A stretch of 10,125 nt of DNA from Deltaproteobacteria bacterium (GTDB taxonomy: Bacteria > Desulfobacterota > SM23-61), in contig JAOUFX010000053.1 in NCBI GenBank assembly GCA_029857975.1, positions 1 through 10,125 on the forward strand, given 5' to 3'. Shown here piece after piece: positions 1-6,153 of the stretch. Every line of letters begins with the position of its first letter. Within the stretch, counting starts at the first letter, position 1. The position numbers and the translations under genes are program-made. The notes under the pieces are model-generated. The model saw nothing but the letters and a program-made list of their open reading frames with translations. It was not told where the DNA came from and did not search any database.

Positions 1-512
1 ACAATATCGCCGATGGGTTAAGTCCCAGGGCCCACCTGAGTTTTTTGTCTCCGCAAAAAGGATTTGAAGTGACTGGAAAAAGCCCAAAGCTTTACTTGGA
101 CCCCCAGGGTTTCAACAGATATAATCTGGTAGCGGATGCTTTTTCTTCTTTAGACGCCCAAGGCACCATCAGGACTTATAAAGAATTAAAACTATATTTT
201 CAAGGGGCGTATCGCGAGTTGGGCTATCCAAACCGGGATTTCCAGGAGACTCTTGTCAGGGCCATGGTAGAACTGTTACATGCGCCTATTGTCGAGGGTA
301 AAATATTATTGGAAGAAGAGGAAGAAGGCATCAATTATCGGATGGTAGACGACTATTTGGAAGATCTAAGTGATGCTCAAAAGCATCTCATGCGTATGGG
401 ACCGAAAAATGTCCGTAAGATTCAAGCGAAATTGCGGGAAATGGCTTTGGCATTAGGAGTTCCAGAAAATCAAATTCCCCCGGCTCAAGTATACGCTACA
501 AAGAAGAAGTAA
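1..512 (+). CDS. DUF3014 domain protein, C-terminal part (cut by window edge)
   Basis: The reading frame is open from the first full codon at position 3 to a TAA at 510-512, so the gene begins before the window; a TTG at 45 is inside it and not a convincing start. The visible 169 residues match the C-terminal part of DUF3014 proteins as I know them: a PRxHLSFL segment at the left edge, then RYN..ADAFSSLD, a helix around KLYFQGAYRELGYP, and the closing block SDAQKHLMRMGPKNVRKIQ, which is the family's most recognisable stretch. DUF3014 proteins usually have an N-terminal membrane anchor and a long periplasmic part; that part lies outside the window. No biochemical function is known to me. A dispersed repeat begins 13 bp after the stop. 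The family call is fairly safe; nothing can be said of its operon. Confidence 0.82.
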   Translation, partial: NIADGLSPRAHLSFLSPQKGFEVTGKSPKLYLDPQGFNRYNLVADAFSSLDAQGTIRTYKELKLYFQGAYRELGYPNRDFQETLVRAMVELLHAPIVEGKILLEEEEEGINYRMVDDYLEDLSDAQKHLMRMGPKNVRKIQAKLREMALALGVPENQIPPAQVYATKKK

Positions 513-525
513 TTTCGGATCAATT

Positions 526-690
526 TAGCGTTTTGAAAAGAAGCGCTTAATTTCATTGAAAAGTGAAAATTGCATATTGAAAAATGCAAAATTCTCTGTA
601 AAATCCTGATCATTTTGAAATTTTTAATTTAACTTTTGCATTTTGCATTGAAGTTTAGCCAGTTTTTTCAAAGGGCTACCCTGTTACCCA
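526..690 (+). repeat. Dispersed repeat, copy A (inverted partner at 5971-6136)
   Basis: This AT-rich non-coding segment is matched by the reverse complement of 5971-6136 over its whole length, with small indels. Both copies open with TAGCGTTTTG. An exact 16-base block (549-564 here, 6097-6112 in the other copy) and an ungapped stretch (631-660 against 6030-6001) with 25 of 30 bases identical anchor the alignment. A 6-bp hairpin is possible at 570-575/584-589, and the other copy has a different palindrome at the same place. It starts 13 bp after the DUF3014 stop codon. It carries no open reading frame of note. It could be a non-autonomous mobile repeat or a 3'-UTR element. Confidence 0.75.
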
Positions 691-780
691 TCTTGTAATA
701 CCCCACCCAATGAATCACCCAGGTCTGAAGCCCAGGGTATCCAGGATCAACGACCCGAAATGCCTCTGCTTCGCTCCGGG

Positions 781-824
781 CGGCCATTCATCCCCGGGCT
801 TAAAAACCCGGGGTTTTCTGGCCG
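781..824. repeat. GC-rich two-tier palindrome, REP-like or terminator-like
   Basis: An outer 6-bp stem (CGGCCA 781-786 with TGGCCG 819-824) encloses, after symmetrical 5-base internal loops, an inner perfect 7-bp stem (CCCCGGG 792-798 with CCCGGGG 807-813) around an 8-base loop. The inner stem is followed by TTTT at 814-817, so on the + strand it could end transcription from the DUF3014 gene, although that is about 280 bp away. The surrounding 715-825 is a GC-rich island between AT-rich flanks, which favours an inserted REP-type palindrome. A 75-codon open frame across it has no family resemblance and I do not call it a gene. Confidence 0.55.
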
Positions 825-1197
825 GTTTTATAAATTTTATTCTTAAAATGTCGCTTTTCTTTACATATTTTTTTTATTTCAAATTTAGAAATGAAATAAA
901 GATCTTGCTTTTACTTTACCAAGGTTGGTTGAAATAAATGTCTAATTTACTTACGATTTTACGTTTGTTCAAAAATTTTTAACCGACTCTTTTTTGAGGG
1001 TTTTTACCAAAAAAATTTATAATATTAATGGCTTAGAAAAAATAGTTATTAATAAAATTAGCATCCTAATTTGGCATCATTTTTGATTATTATATTATTA
1101 TTTCTGCTTTTTATTTTAGGTTATTAATCGTTATTGATGATTTTTCATTAAAAATGTTTCTTAATCACAAGAATTATTCGGAATAGAGGATTATAAA
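825..1197. other. AT-rich intergenic tract, no gene seen
   Basis: This stretch is strikingly AT-rich by eye, with many runs of A or T and repeated TATTA/ATTAT motifs. I see no coding frame, tRNA or strong hairpin. It must contain the promoter of the small gene at 1198, but many sequences resemble a -10 box and none stands out. A weak sigma-54-like match (TGGCAT then TTTGAT, with the GG and G spaced as expected but the second C missing) lies near 1073-1088; I do not rely on it. Such AT-rich leaders are often bent or bound by xenogeneic silencers, which is inference here. Confidence 0.5.
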
Positions 1198-1380
1198 ATG
1201 ATGGCTTACGAATTCTATTGGAATGATAACAGAGGAGAAGCCCATTTTATCGGGACATTACCCGAGAGACGAAAAAATCAGGAAAGAATAAACAAGGAAT
1301 CCATCATGAACTGGGTAAAGATGGTTATGGGCGATAACGGAGAAGTTAATAATATTTATTTCGTCGAGGTAGAAGTTTAA
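1198..1380 (+). CDS. Small uncharacterised protein, 60 residues
   Basis: The ATG at 1198 has a good ribosome binding site, AGAGGA at 1185-1190 with seven bases of spacing; a second ATG follows at once at 1201 and could be the true start. The frame closes with TAA at 1378-1380. The product is soluble, with no signal peptide or membrane segment. It opens with an aromatic stretch (YEFYWND), has a basic middle (LPERRKNQERI) and ends in a hydrophobic strand (NNIYFVEVEV). The pattern IGTLPERRK...SIMNW...NNIYFV looks like a conserved small-protein family rather than a chance frame, but I cannot name one with confidence and give no function. The gene stands alone, after a long AT-rich leader and converging on the aor operon. 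Confidence 0.68.
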   Translation: MMAYEFYWNDNRGEAHFIGTLPERRKNQERINKESIMNWVKMVMGDNGEVNNIYFVEVEV

Positions 1381-1455
1381 ACGATGCGCTCTCCGGTTCA
1401 GGGCAAGGGTGGCTCCTGCACGTTTTACGATTGATGGGAAGGTCTTAATCCATTT

Positions 1456-1824
1456 TTATTCATACGTATGGTGCAGGCCGGAGTCTTTTTCTGCGGTCAC
1501 AACCTGTGACATTTCGTCCGTCATCTTTACGCCATGGCGGTACTGGAATGGCCACATGCTTTGGGGATGGAAGATGCCTACCCGATCCCCATCGTTCAGG
1601 ATATGCTTCAGGTCTGGCTTGAGGCCTGGCATGGCACTCAATTCCCCGTTGATGAAGGTAATCCCGCGCTCGCCATCATGAATTTCCAGGCGTTGCAGTA
1701 GATCCGCCATGGTGCTTCCTTGAGGAAGACTCATTTGTAAGTTGGCGAAGCTCCCCTGATCGGCTTCCTTTCCGTAGCGGGCCAGAGGACCGTATAACCA
1801 GACTTCTACTGAGATGTCAGACAT
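1456..1824 (-). CDS. MoaD/ThiS-like protein with C-terminal extension, no Gly-Gly tail
   Basis: The frame is open further upstream, but the start is set at 1824 because GGAGG lies four to five bases before that ATG and the upstream part would duplicate the preceding gene's sequence. The 122-residue product shows a beta-grasp (ubiquitin-like) pattern: a first strand (VEVWLYGPLARYG), the helix ADLLQRLEI, strand ITFINGEL and the closing DGDRVGIF. At the point where MoaD would end in Gly-Gly it continues with HPQSMWPFQYR and about 30 more polar residues, so it cannot act as a standard thiocarboxylate carrier without processing. The upstream gene's stop is one base away, so the two are translationally close. 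A role in maturation or regulation of the tungsten enzyme is inferred from context only. Confidence 0.8.
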   Translation of the reverse strand: MSDISVEVWLYGPLARYGKEADQGSFANLQMSLPQGSTMADLLQRLEIHDGERGITFINGELSAMPGLKPDLKHILNDGDRVGIFHPQSMWPFQYRHGVKMTDEMSQVVTAEKDSGLHHTYE

Positions 1825-1825
1825 T

Positions 1826-2068
1826 TTACCCTCCTCCAATTGGGGGAAAAATGCCCACCTCGTCCTCAGGTTGTAAAGGCCAATCCAGGGGACGGGTGCG
1901 CCCGTTGACAAAAGTTACCTTCACCTCTTCCCGGGGCAAATTCAACTGACGCACCAGGTCAGCGATCGTGGTCCCATCGGGTACCTCCAAAGATAAAGGG
2001 GCTCCTGTCATCCCGCCGACGATATGGCGTCCCAGAGCAGCAAAAAGTTTCACGTGGATGTGCATCAT
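1826..2068 (-). CDS. MoaD/ThiS-family sulfur carrier protein
   Basis: This 80-residue beta-grasp protein has the typical order: strand HVKLFAALGRH, the extended loop with LSLEVPDGTTIADLVRQL, strand VKVTFVNGR, then EDEVGIFPPIGGG at the very end. The C-terminal Gly-Gly type tail is the site that is adenylated and thiocarboxylated in MoaD and ThiS, supplying sulfur for the pyranopterin dithiolene of Mo and W enzymes. It follows the aor gene by 112 bp on the same strand, where such genes are commonly found, and probably serves tungstopterin assembly for that enzyme. The first ATG (2068) directly touches the GAGGAG ribosome binding site; the second ATG (2065) has slightly better spacing and may be the real start. 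Confidence 0.88.
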   Translation of the reverse strand: MMHIHVKLFAALGRHIVGGMTGAPLSLEVPDGTTIADLVRQLNLPREEVKVTFVNGRTRPLDWPLQPEDEVGIFPPIGGG

Positions 2069-2087
2069 CTCCTCAGGGGGAAGGTTC

Positions 2088-2131
2088 GGCCAAAATGCGG
2101 ACAGGACGACTTTTACCTGTCCGCACTGGCC
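2088..2131 (-). promoter_or_regulatory. Strong hairpin between aor and the MoaD genes
   Basis: A perfect 10-bp stem (2096-2105 with 2116-2125) closes a 10-base loop, and an outer 5-bp stem (GGCCA 2088-2092 with TGGCC 2127-2131) extends it across an asymmetrical internal loop. In the minus-strand transcript it follows the aor stop by about 50 bases. The inner stem is followed by only TTTT before the outer arm, so it may act as a leaky terminator or as an mRNA-stabilising 3' end that lets the enzyme be made in excess over the two small proteins. Which of these applies cannot be told from sequence. Confidence 0.5.
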
Positions 2132-2180
2132 ATTTTTTTCCGGCTGAATTCAACAGAGCAGCGGGACCATTTCCCATGCT

Positions 2181-3944
2181 CTACAATTCACCATAAACGG
2201 AGTCCAGCACTTTGTCGGGCACGTCAAAGACTTGGTTATGAGGCGGAAGGGGTTCGAACTTCATGAATTCGGGCACCCGGTCTTCTTCCTTGCCGATACC
2301 GGCCGCCTCATTGAAGGCCCGCTCCTTGCGCAGGATCTCTCCCCCAATCTTGGCCGCATCCTCTGATTTCCAGTTGGTCCCCAAGACGCCGTTGCACTCC
2401 TCCATCATTCCTTCGAAGCCGCTGGCAATGTCCAGAATAGCAAAAGCGATAAATAGGCAGTGGCCGGTGGAGTCAATAAAGGCAGTGGTGGCCTGGAAGC
2501 CCCGGCTGAGAGCAGCCTTGCCTTCGGGGCTGAGAGGGTCTACTTTGCCACCCACGCTGAGGATCTCGGGAGCGATGGTGTAGCCGGCGGTGTGGTCGGC
2601 GCCCATGGTGGTGGTCGCATAGGTAATGCCAATCCCTTTGACAGCGCGCGGTTCGTACGCGGGCATGCTCTGCCTTTTCACCGTGGGTACACGGGTCATG
2701 CCAAAGGCCCTCCCTGTAAAGGCAGTGCCACCCCCAAGGATGCGGCCCATGGGTGTGCCCTTGCCCATTGCATGAACCAGTTCGATGGCTTTCTTGCCGT
2801 CACCAAACGGGATCACACCGGCTTCCATGGCCACAGCCAGGGTGGTACCGGCCTCAATGGTGTCCAGACCATAGGCGTTGCACAGGCGAACCATTTCCGC
2901 TACATCGTCCAGGCTGTCAATGCCGCAGTTAGCACCCAGAGCCCAGTCTGATTCATATTCCACGCAAGAGGCATGCTCCGTGCCGTCGGTTTTGTACCAG
3001 GTGTTTGAACACTGAATGATGCATCCGGGGCTGCAGGCATGGTTATATACTTCTTTGCCCACACGGTTTTTGACTCCCTCGAAGATGGCTTCACCGGCGA
3101 TTTTGGCTGCACCCTCAAAACGGCCGCTGGAAAAATTGCGGGTGGGTAGACCGCCAGCCTCATTTAAGATGTTGATGAGGATGGCTGTGCCGTAGGTATT
3201 CAGGCCCCCTTTGGGCTTGGTAATGGCGTGTTCGCGCAAGGCATCCGCTAATTTCTTAGCACCCTGGTCAAACAGCCCCTTGTTAGCGATGGTTACGCCG
3301 GGAGCCCCTTTACTGTCTAATACGACGAACTTGAGCCCTTTACTGGCCATAACTGCGCCCAAACCGCCGCGCCCGGAATACCGGCTGGGGCGTTTGCCGA
3401 GGTCATTGAACGCAATCCCCGAGTTGCCATATCCGTATTCACCGGCCACGCCGCAACCGGCAATGGCCGCCCTCGCCCCAAACTTTTCGTATACTTTGGG
3501 GAAGACTTCGTACAGATCCTTTCCGGCGTAGGCGTCGGCGGGCAGGAATTCAACCTTGGGTTGATTGGCTTTATCGTCCCACATGAGATGAGCGGTCCAA
3601 TATTTGCCTTTCTCCTTTGGCTGTCCTTCCACGATCAGGGCTTTGATTGCGAAATTCGCCAGAGATGATGCCCAAGATGAGCCGGCGTTGGATTCTTTGA
3701 TGCCGCCGGTGAGCCAGGACTTGGCCCCAGCCGAAACGCGGCCCGACGTGGCCGCCGCCGTTCCGGTCACGATGCCAGGGGCAAAGACGAGTTTGTTGTT
3801 AGGGCCAAGGGGATGACAGAGCGGGGGAACTTCATCGTGGACAATGGTAGAGGTCGCACCTCGTCCCCCCAGATTCTTGTAGGCTTCCGGAACTTCGCTA
3901 AGGCGATAAGTCCGATCATTCATGTTCAGTCGCAGAATCCACAT
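2181..3944 (-). CDS. aor: Tungsten-containing aldehyde:ferredoxin oxidoreductase
   Basis: The 587-residue product, close to the family length of about 600, belongs to the AOR family, which oxidises aldehydes to carboxylic acids with ferredoxin using a bis-pyranopterin tungsten centre and one [4Fe-4S] cluster. The N-terminal domain shows LGGRGA (25-30), the LGPNNKLVFAPGIVTGT block (46-62) and RYSGRGGLGAVMASKGLK (188-205). Cluster ligands are likely C304, C308 and C312 (CSPGCIIQC) with C496 in DSTGHC (491-496). GADH (448-451) supplies the conserved histidine near the substrate. The Cys spacing CX3CX3C differs by one from the CX2CX3C I recall for Pyrococcus AOR, so this is a distinct subgroup. 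No signal peptide, so cytoplasmic. The start at 3944 has AGGAGG seven bases upstream. Substrate range cannot be inferred. Confidence 0.95.
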   Translation of the reverse strand: MWILRLNMNDRTYRLSEVPEAYKNLGGRGATSTIVHDEVPPLCHPLGPNNKLVFAPGIVTGTAAATSGRVSAGAKSWLTGGIKESNAGSSWASSLANFAIKALIVEGQPKEKGKYWTAHLMWDDKANQPKVEFLPADAYAGKDLYEVFPKVYEKFGARAAIAGCGVAGEYGYGNSGIAFNDLGKRPSRYSGRGGLGAVMASKGLKFVVLDSKGAPGVTIANKGLFDQGAKKLADALREHAITKPKGGLNTYGTAILINILNEAGGLPTRNFSSGRFEGAAKIAGEAIFEGVKNRVGKEVYNHACSPGCIIQCSNTWYKTDGTEHASCVEYESDWALGANCGIDSLDDVAEMVRLCNAYGLDTIEAGTTLAVAMEAGVIPFGDGKKAIELVHAMGKGTPMGRILGGGTAFTGRAFGMTRVPTVKRQSMPAYEPRAVKGIGITYATTTMGADHTAGYTIAPEILSVGGKVDPLSPEGKAALSRGFQATTAFIDSTGHCLFIAFAILDIASGFEGMMEECNGVLGTNWKSEDAAKIGGEILRKERAFNEAAGIGKEEDRVPEFMKFEPLPPHNQVFDVPDKVLDSVYGEL

Positions 3945-4146
3945 GTTCTTACCTCCTCTCCTTGAAAGTTGCCAGGGCCAATCCCCGGAGTTTATTCACT
4001 GTCCCCCATGTCGACCTGAACTTTGTCTTGGTTTTCCTCCTTTTTCGTTTTTTGAAAGAATGGCCGCTGAATTCCTTATCCAAGCCAATACCCTCTTGGA
4101 AAGTATAGCGTAAGAGTCACAGGGTTGAAGTTAAAAAGTTAATTTA

Positions 4147-4175
4147 AGTATATTCAATTGCCGCAAGAGAATCAA
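4147..4175 (-). promoter_or_regulatory. Sigma-70-type promoter candidate for the aor operon
   Basis: On the minus strand TTGATT (4175-4170) and TATACT (4152-4147) are separated by exactly 17 bases, giving four and five matches to the two consensus hexamers. Transcription would begin near 4140 and leave a leader of about 195 bases before the aor start. A second TATACT at 4107-4102 has no convincing -35 box. The 269-bp gap from the hydrolase gene fits a separate transcription unit. No riboswitch-like fold was recognised in the leader by eye. Confidence 0.45.
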
Positions 4176-4213
4176 CAGGGTAAAAGGGGCTTGCACGAAG
4201 GGAAAGTTTTTTA

Positions 4214-5137
4214 TTACCCCTGACCCCTCTCCGTTGCTCCCAAGAGTGGCTTTTTGACGTGATCTTGTAAAAATTGCAATGTTTTTTCCCAGGCGATTTG
4301 CCCCTTTTCCTCATCGCGGAAATTAAAAACATGGCCGGCTCCGGGAAGGGTCAAGAGTTCACAGTTTTTCCCCGCCGAACGCATCTTGGCACAAAGACGC
4401 TGTACTTGCTCCAGGGGCGCAGTGCGGTCCTTTTCACCATGAATCAACAAAACCGGCGACTGGATACATGCCGCTTGGTGGATGGGCGAGGCTGCCCGGA
4501 GCATATTCAGAGCTTCCTCCCAGGTGGAGGCTTCCAGTTCTTTCATGAAATGCCTGCGTATTCCGCGATAAAGGAGAGATTTGGGGAAGGGATACCTGCT
4601 GATGTCGAGCCATTCCTCAAAATCCGCCAGCGGATAATATGCGACCACCGCCCGGACACCCTTTTCCTGGGCAGCGATAAGCAGGGAAAGCATTCCCCCT
4701 TTGCTGAATCCCAAGAGTCCAATTCGTTGCGGATTCACCCGCGGATGCTGCCGCAAGTGCTCCCAAGCAACGGTTATCTCCTCCGGAGATTTCCAGGGAA
4801 AAAGGGGATTTTTCTTGGATAAATTTCCCCGGCGTTGGTAGTGGACCGCCGCAGCGAAATATCCGGCCCGGGCCAGGGTAAAACAAATTCCTTCCATGTC
4901 CTCAGCCAGTCCCCCGGCATCGGGGTGAACCAGAACGGCAGGCAGAGGCTCTTTCTGATCGGGATAATGGGCCAGCCAGTGTACCCTGACTTGCCCCCGG
5001 TCGAAAAATTCATTTTCCCGGCCAATTCCGGGGTAGGGCTGAAGCGGGTGCAAGAGCAAGTAATCCATTGGCCGACAGCCGATGAAAACAAGGAGGGAGA
5101 AGCACAGGAGTAATAGGATTTTTTGGGATAAACTCAT
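4214..5137 (-). CDS. Alpha/beta-hydrolase (dienelactone-hydrolase-like) lipoprotein
   Basis: The 307-residue protein starts with a signal peptide (residues 2-20, hydrophobic core ILLLLCFSLLVFIG) ending in FIG-C21, an acceptable lipobox, so it is probably a lipoprotein exposed to the periplasm. The rest is an alpha/beta-hydrolase: the oxyanion region HPDAGG (71-76), the nucleophile elbow GFSKGG with Ser145, the acid HGEKD with Asp237, and GAGH with His269. The order and spacing match the dienelactone hydrolase / prolyl-oligopeptidase-like group. It likely cleaves an ester or related bond; the substrate cannot be named. GGGAG lies about 11 bases before the start, which is loose. It follows the cyclic-nucleotide-binding gene by 126 bp and might be co-transcribed with it. 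Confidence 0.85.
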   Translation of the reverse strand: MSLSQKILLLLCFSLLVFIGCRPMDYLLLHPLQPYPGIGRENEFFDRGQVRVHWLAHYPDQKEPLPAVLVHPDAGGLAEDMEGICFTLARAGYFAAAVHYQRRGNLSKKNPLFPWKSPEEITVAWEHLRQHPRVNPQRIGLLGFSKGGMLSLLIAAQEKGVRAVVAYYPLADFEEWLDISRYPFPKSLLYRGIRRHFMKELEASTWEEALNMLRAASPIHQAACIQSPVLLIHGEKDRTAPLEQVQRLCAKMRSAGKNCELLTLPGAGHVFNFRDEEKGQIAWEKTLQFLQDHVKKPLLGATERGQG

Positions 5138-5263
5138 AGCCTATTGAACTCCCGGTCCTTTACTACGCCCCCCCCTTTCTCTACCTCCAGGGTAAAGCTT
5201 GGTCGTGCTGGGAAGGGAGAGAGGAGCGAAATGAAAATTCATTCTAAATGCGTCCACTCAATT

Positions 5264-5881
5264 TCAGGTACGGCTTCGAAACTGGGAAAGCCGGCTGGCG
5301 ACGACCTGGGCCAGGTTGGCCATGATCTTAACGCCGATCCTCGGCTCTTTATGGATGAGATAATAAAAATCCGGGCTCTTGATGACCAGGAGTTTAGAAG
5401 GAGCCAGGGTCACTGCGGAAGCGGTGTAACGATTGGGTGGAACCAGAAAAGACCAGCCGACGATTTTCCAGGGAGTGTGAATGTCATACGCCTCTCCCCT
5501 CTGGAGCCTCAGGGAAACGGCCCCTTCTTCCAGAATGAATAGTCGGTCTGCTTTCTCTCCTTCCACACACAAAGTCGTTCCCCCCGGCAAGGTTTCTTCC
5601 TGAAAGAACTGAGCGACGATTCGCAGTTCCCAATCCGATAAACCCTGAAGAATATCCACGTTGCGGAGTCGATCGATATTGATGATTTCCCTTCCGCCCG
5701 CACACAACTCCTTTTCCAAATCCTGCAGAAATTTTTCTAACAAGTCTAACCGTTTTTTCAGAAACTCCCGAAATTCCTTTTTGGGGGTATAGGCGATTTC
5801 CATGCGCAGGCCAGAAAGGTAACTGGCCAGGACTTCCCGGAGTATTTCGGCTTTTTCATCGTCCAGGTCAATCCGGACCAT
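5264..5881 (-). CDS. Cyclic-nucleotide-binding-domain protein without a DNA-binding domain
   Basis: Residues 1-57 form a charged helical module (LDDEKAEILREVLASYLSGLRMEIA, then a likely coiled coil to LEKEL); similar short modules occur alone in deltaproteobacteria. Residues 72-200 form a Crp-like beta-roll: LRNVDILQGLSDWEL, the EGEKADRLFILEEG turn, and a phosphate-binding-cassette region at 141-156. There the usual FGE is GWS (142-144), while RYTASA (151-156) keeps the arginine position. Loss of the Glu that contacts the ribose suggests it does not bind cAMP in the classical way. The protein ends at residue 205 after the long helix, so there is no helix-turn-helix. It may sense a small ligand or redox state and act by protein contact. 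GGAG lies six bases before the start. Confidence 0.87.
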   Translation of the reverse strand: MVRIDLDDEKAEILREVLASYLSGLRMEIAYTPKKEFREFLKKRLDLLEKFLQDLEKELCAGGREIINIDRLRNVDILQGLSDWELRIVAQFFQEETLPGGTTLCVEGEKADRLFILEEGAVSLRLQRGEAYDIHTPWKIVGWSFLVPPNRYTASAVTLAPSKLLVIKSPDFYYLIHKEPRIGVKIMANLAQVVASRLSQFRSRT

Positions 5882-5970
5882 GGCTCACTCCTTTATTTTA
5901 TATTGGCCCCAAAAATAAGGCCTGAATCGAATAGGGATTTGCTCTTACTGTCACTCCGCCCTCTGCGGGT

Positions 5971-6136
5971 TGGGGGAACAGTTTAGCCCTTGGAAAAATT
6001 GGCCAAACTTCACTGCCCAATGCAAAAATTAAATTGAAAATTCTAAAGTGATCAAAGATTTTTAGAGAAATCTGCATTGGCCATTTGGCCATTTTTACTT
6101 TTCAATGAAATTTGGCGGTCCTTTTCCAAAACGCTA
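5971..6136 (-). repeat. Dispersed repeat, copy B (inverted partner of 526-690)
   Basis: Read on the minus strand this segment matches copy A from TAGCGTTTTGG at 6136 to CTGTT.CCC at its far end. It begins 17 bp after the stop codon of the oxidoreductase gene and runs in the same sense, exactly as copy A does behind the DUF3014 gene. Its hairpin position carries GGCC-ATTT-GGCC (6079-6090) where copy A has TTGCAT/ATGCAA, so the paired structure appears kept while the bases differ. It fills most of the 272-bp gap before the cyclic-nucleotide-binding gene; the remaining 5882-5970 must hold any promoter for that gene, and I see no good one. Confidence 0.75.
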
Positions 6137-6153
6137 CCTTGATACGATCTTAC

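Noticed and set aside
710..937. 75-codon + strand open frame
   Set aside because: It runs through the GC-rich palindrome into AT-rich DNA, has no ribosome binding site and its product resembles no family.
981..1005. Weak bulged hairpin followed by T residues
   Set aside because: AACC..CTC pairs with GAGGGTT only with a two-base bulge, and such T-rich matches are expected in this AT-rich tract.
1461..1470. Palindrome CATACGTATG
   Set aside because: It lies within the last codons of the second MoaD-like gene and is explained by coding sequence; nothing suggests a binding site.
1409..1681. 90-codon + strand open frame opposite the second MoaD-like gene
   Set aside because: It is antisense to a gene with a good ribosome binding site and clear fold pattern, and has no family resemblance.
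5231..5542. ATG with a strong GAGGAG site opening a 104-codon + strand frame
   Set aside because: Nearly all of it is antisense to the conserved 3' half of the cyclic-nucleotide-binding gene; the translated sequence looks like a shadow frame. The purine run is probably chance.
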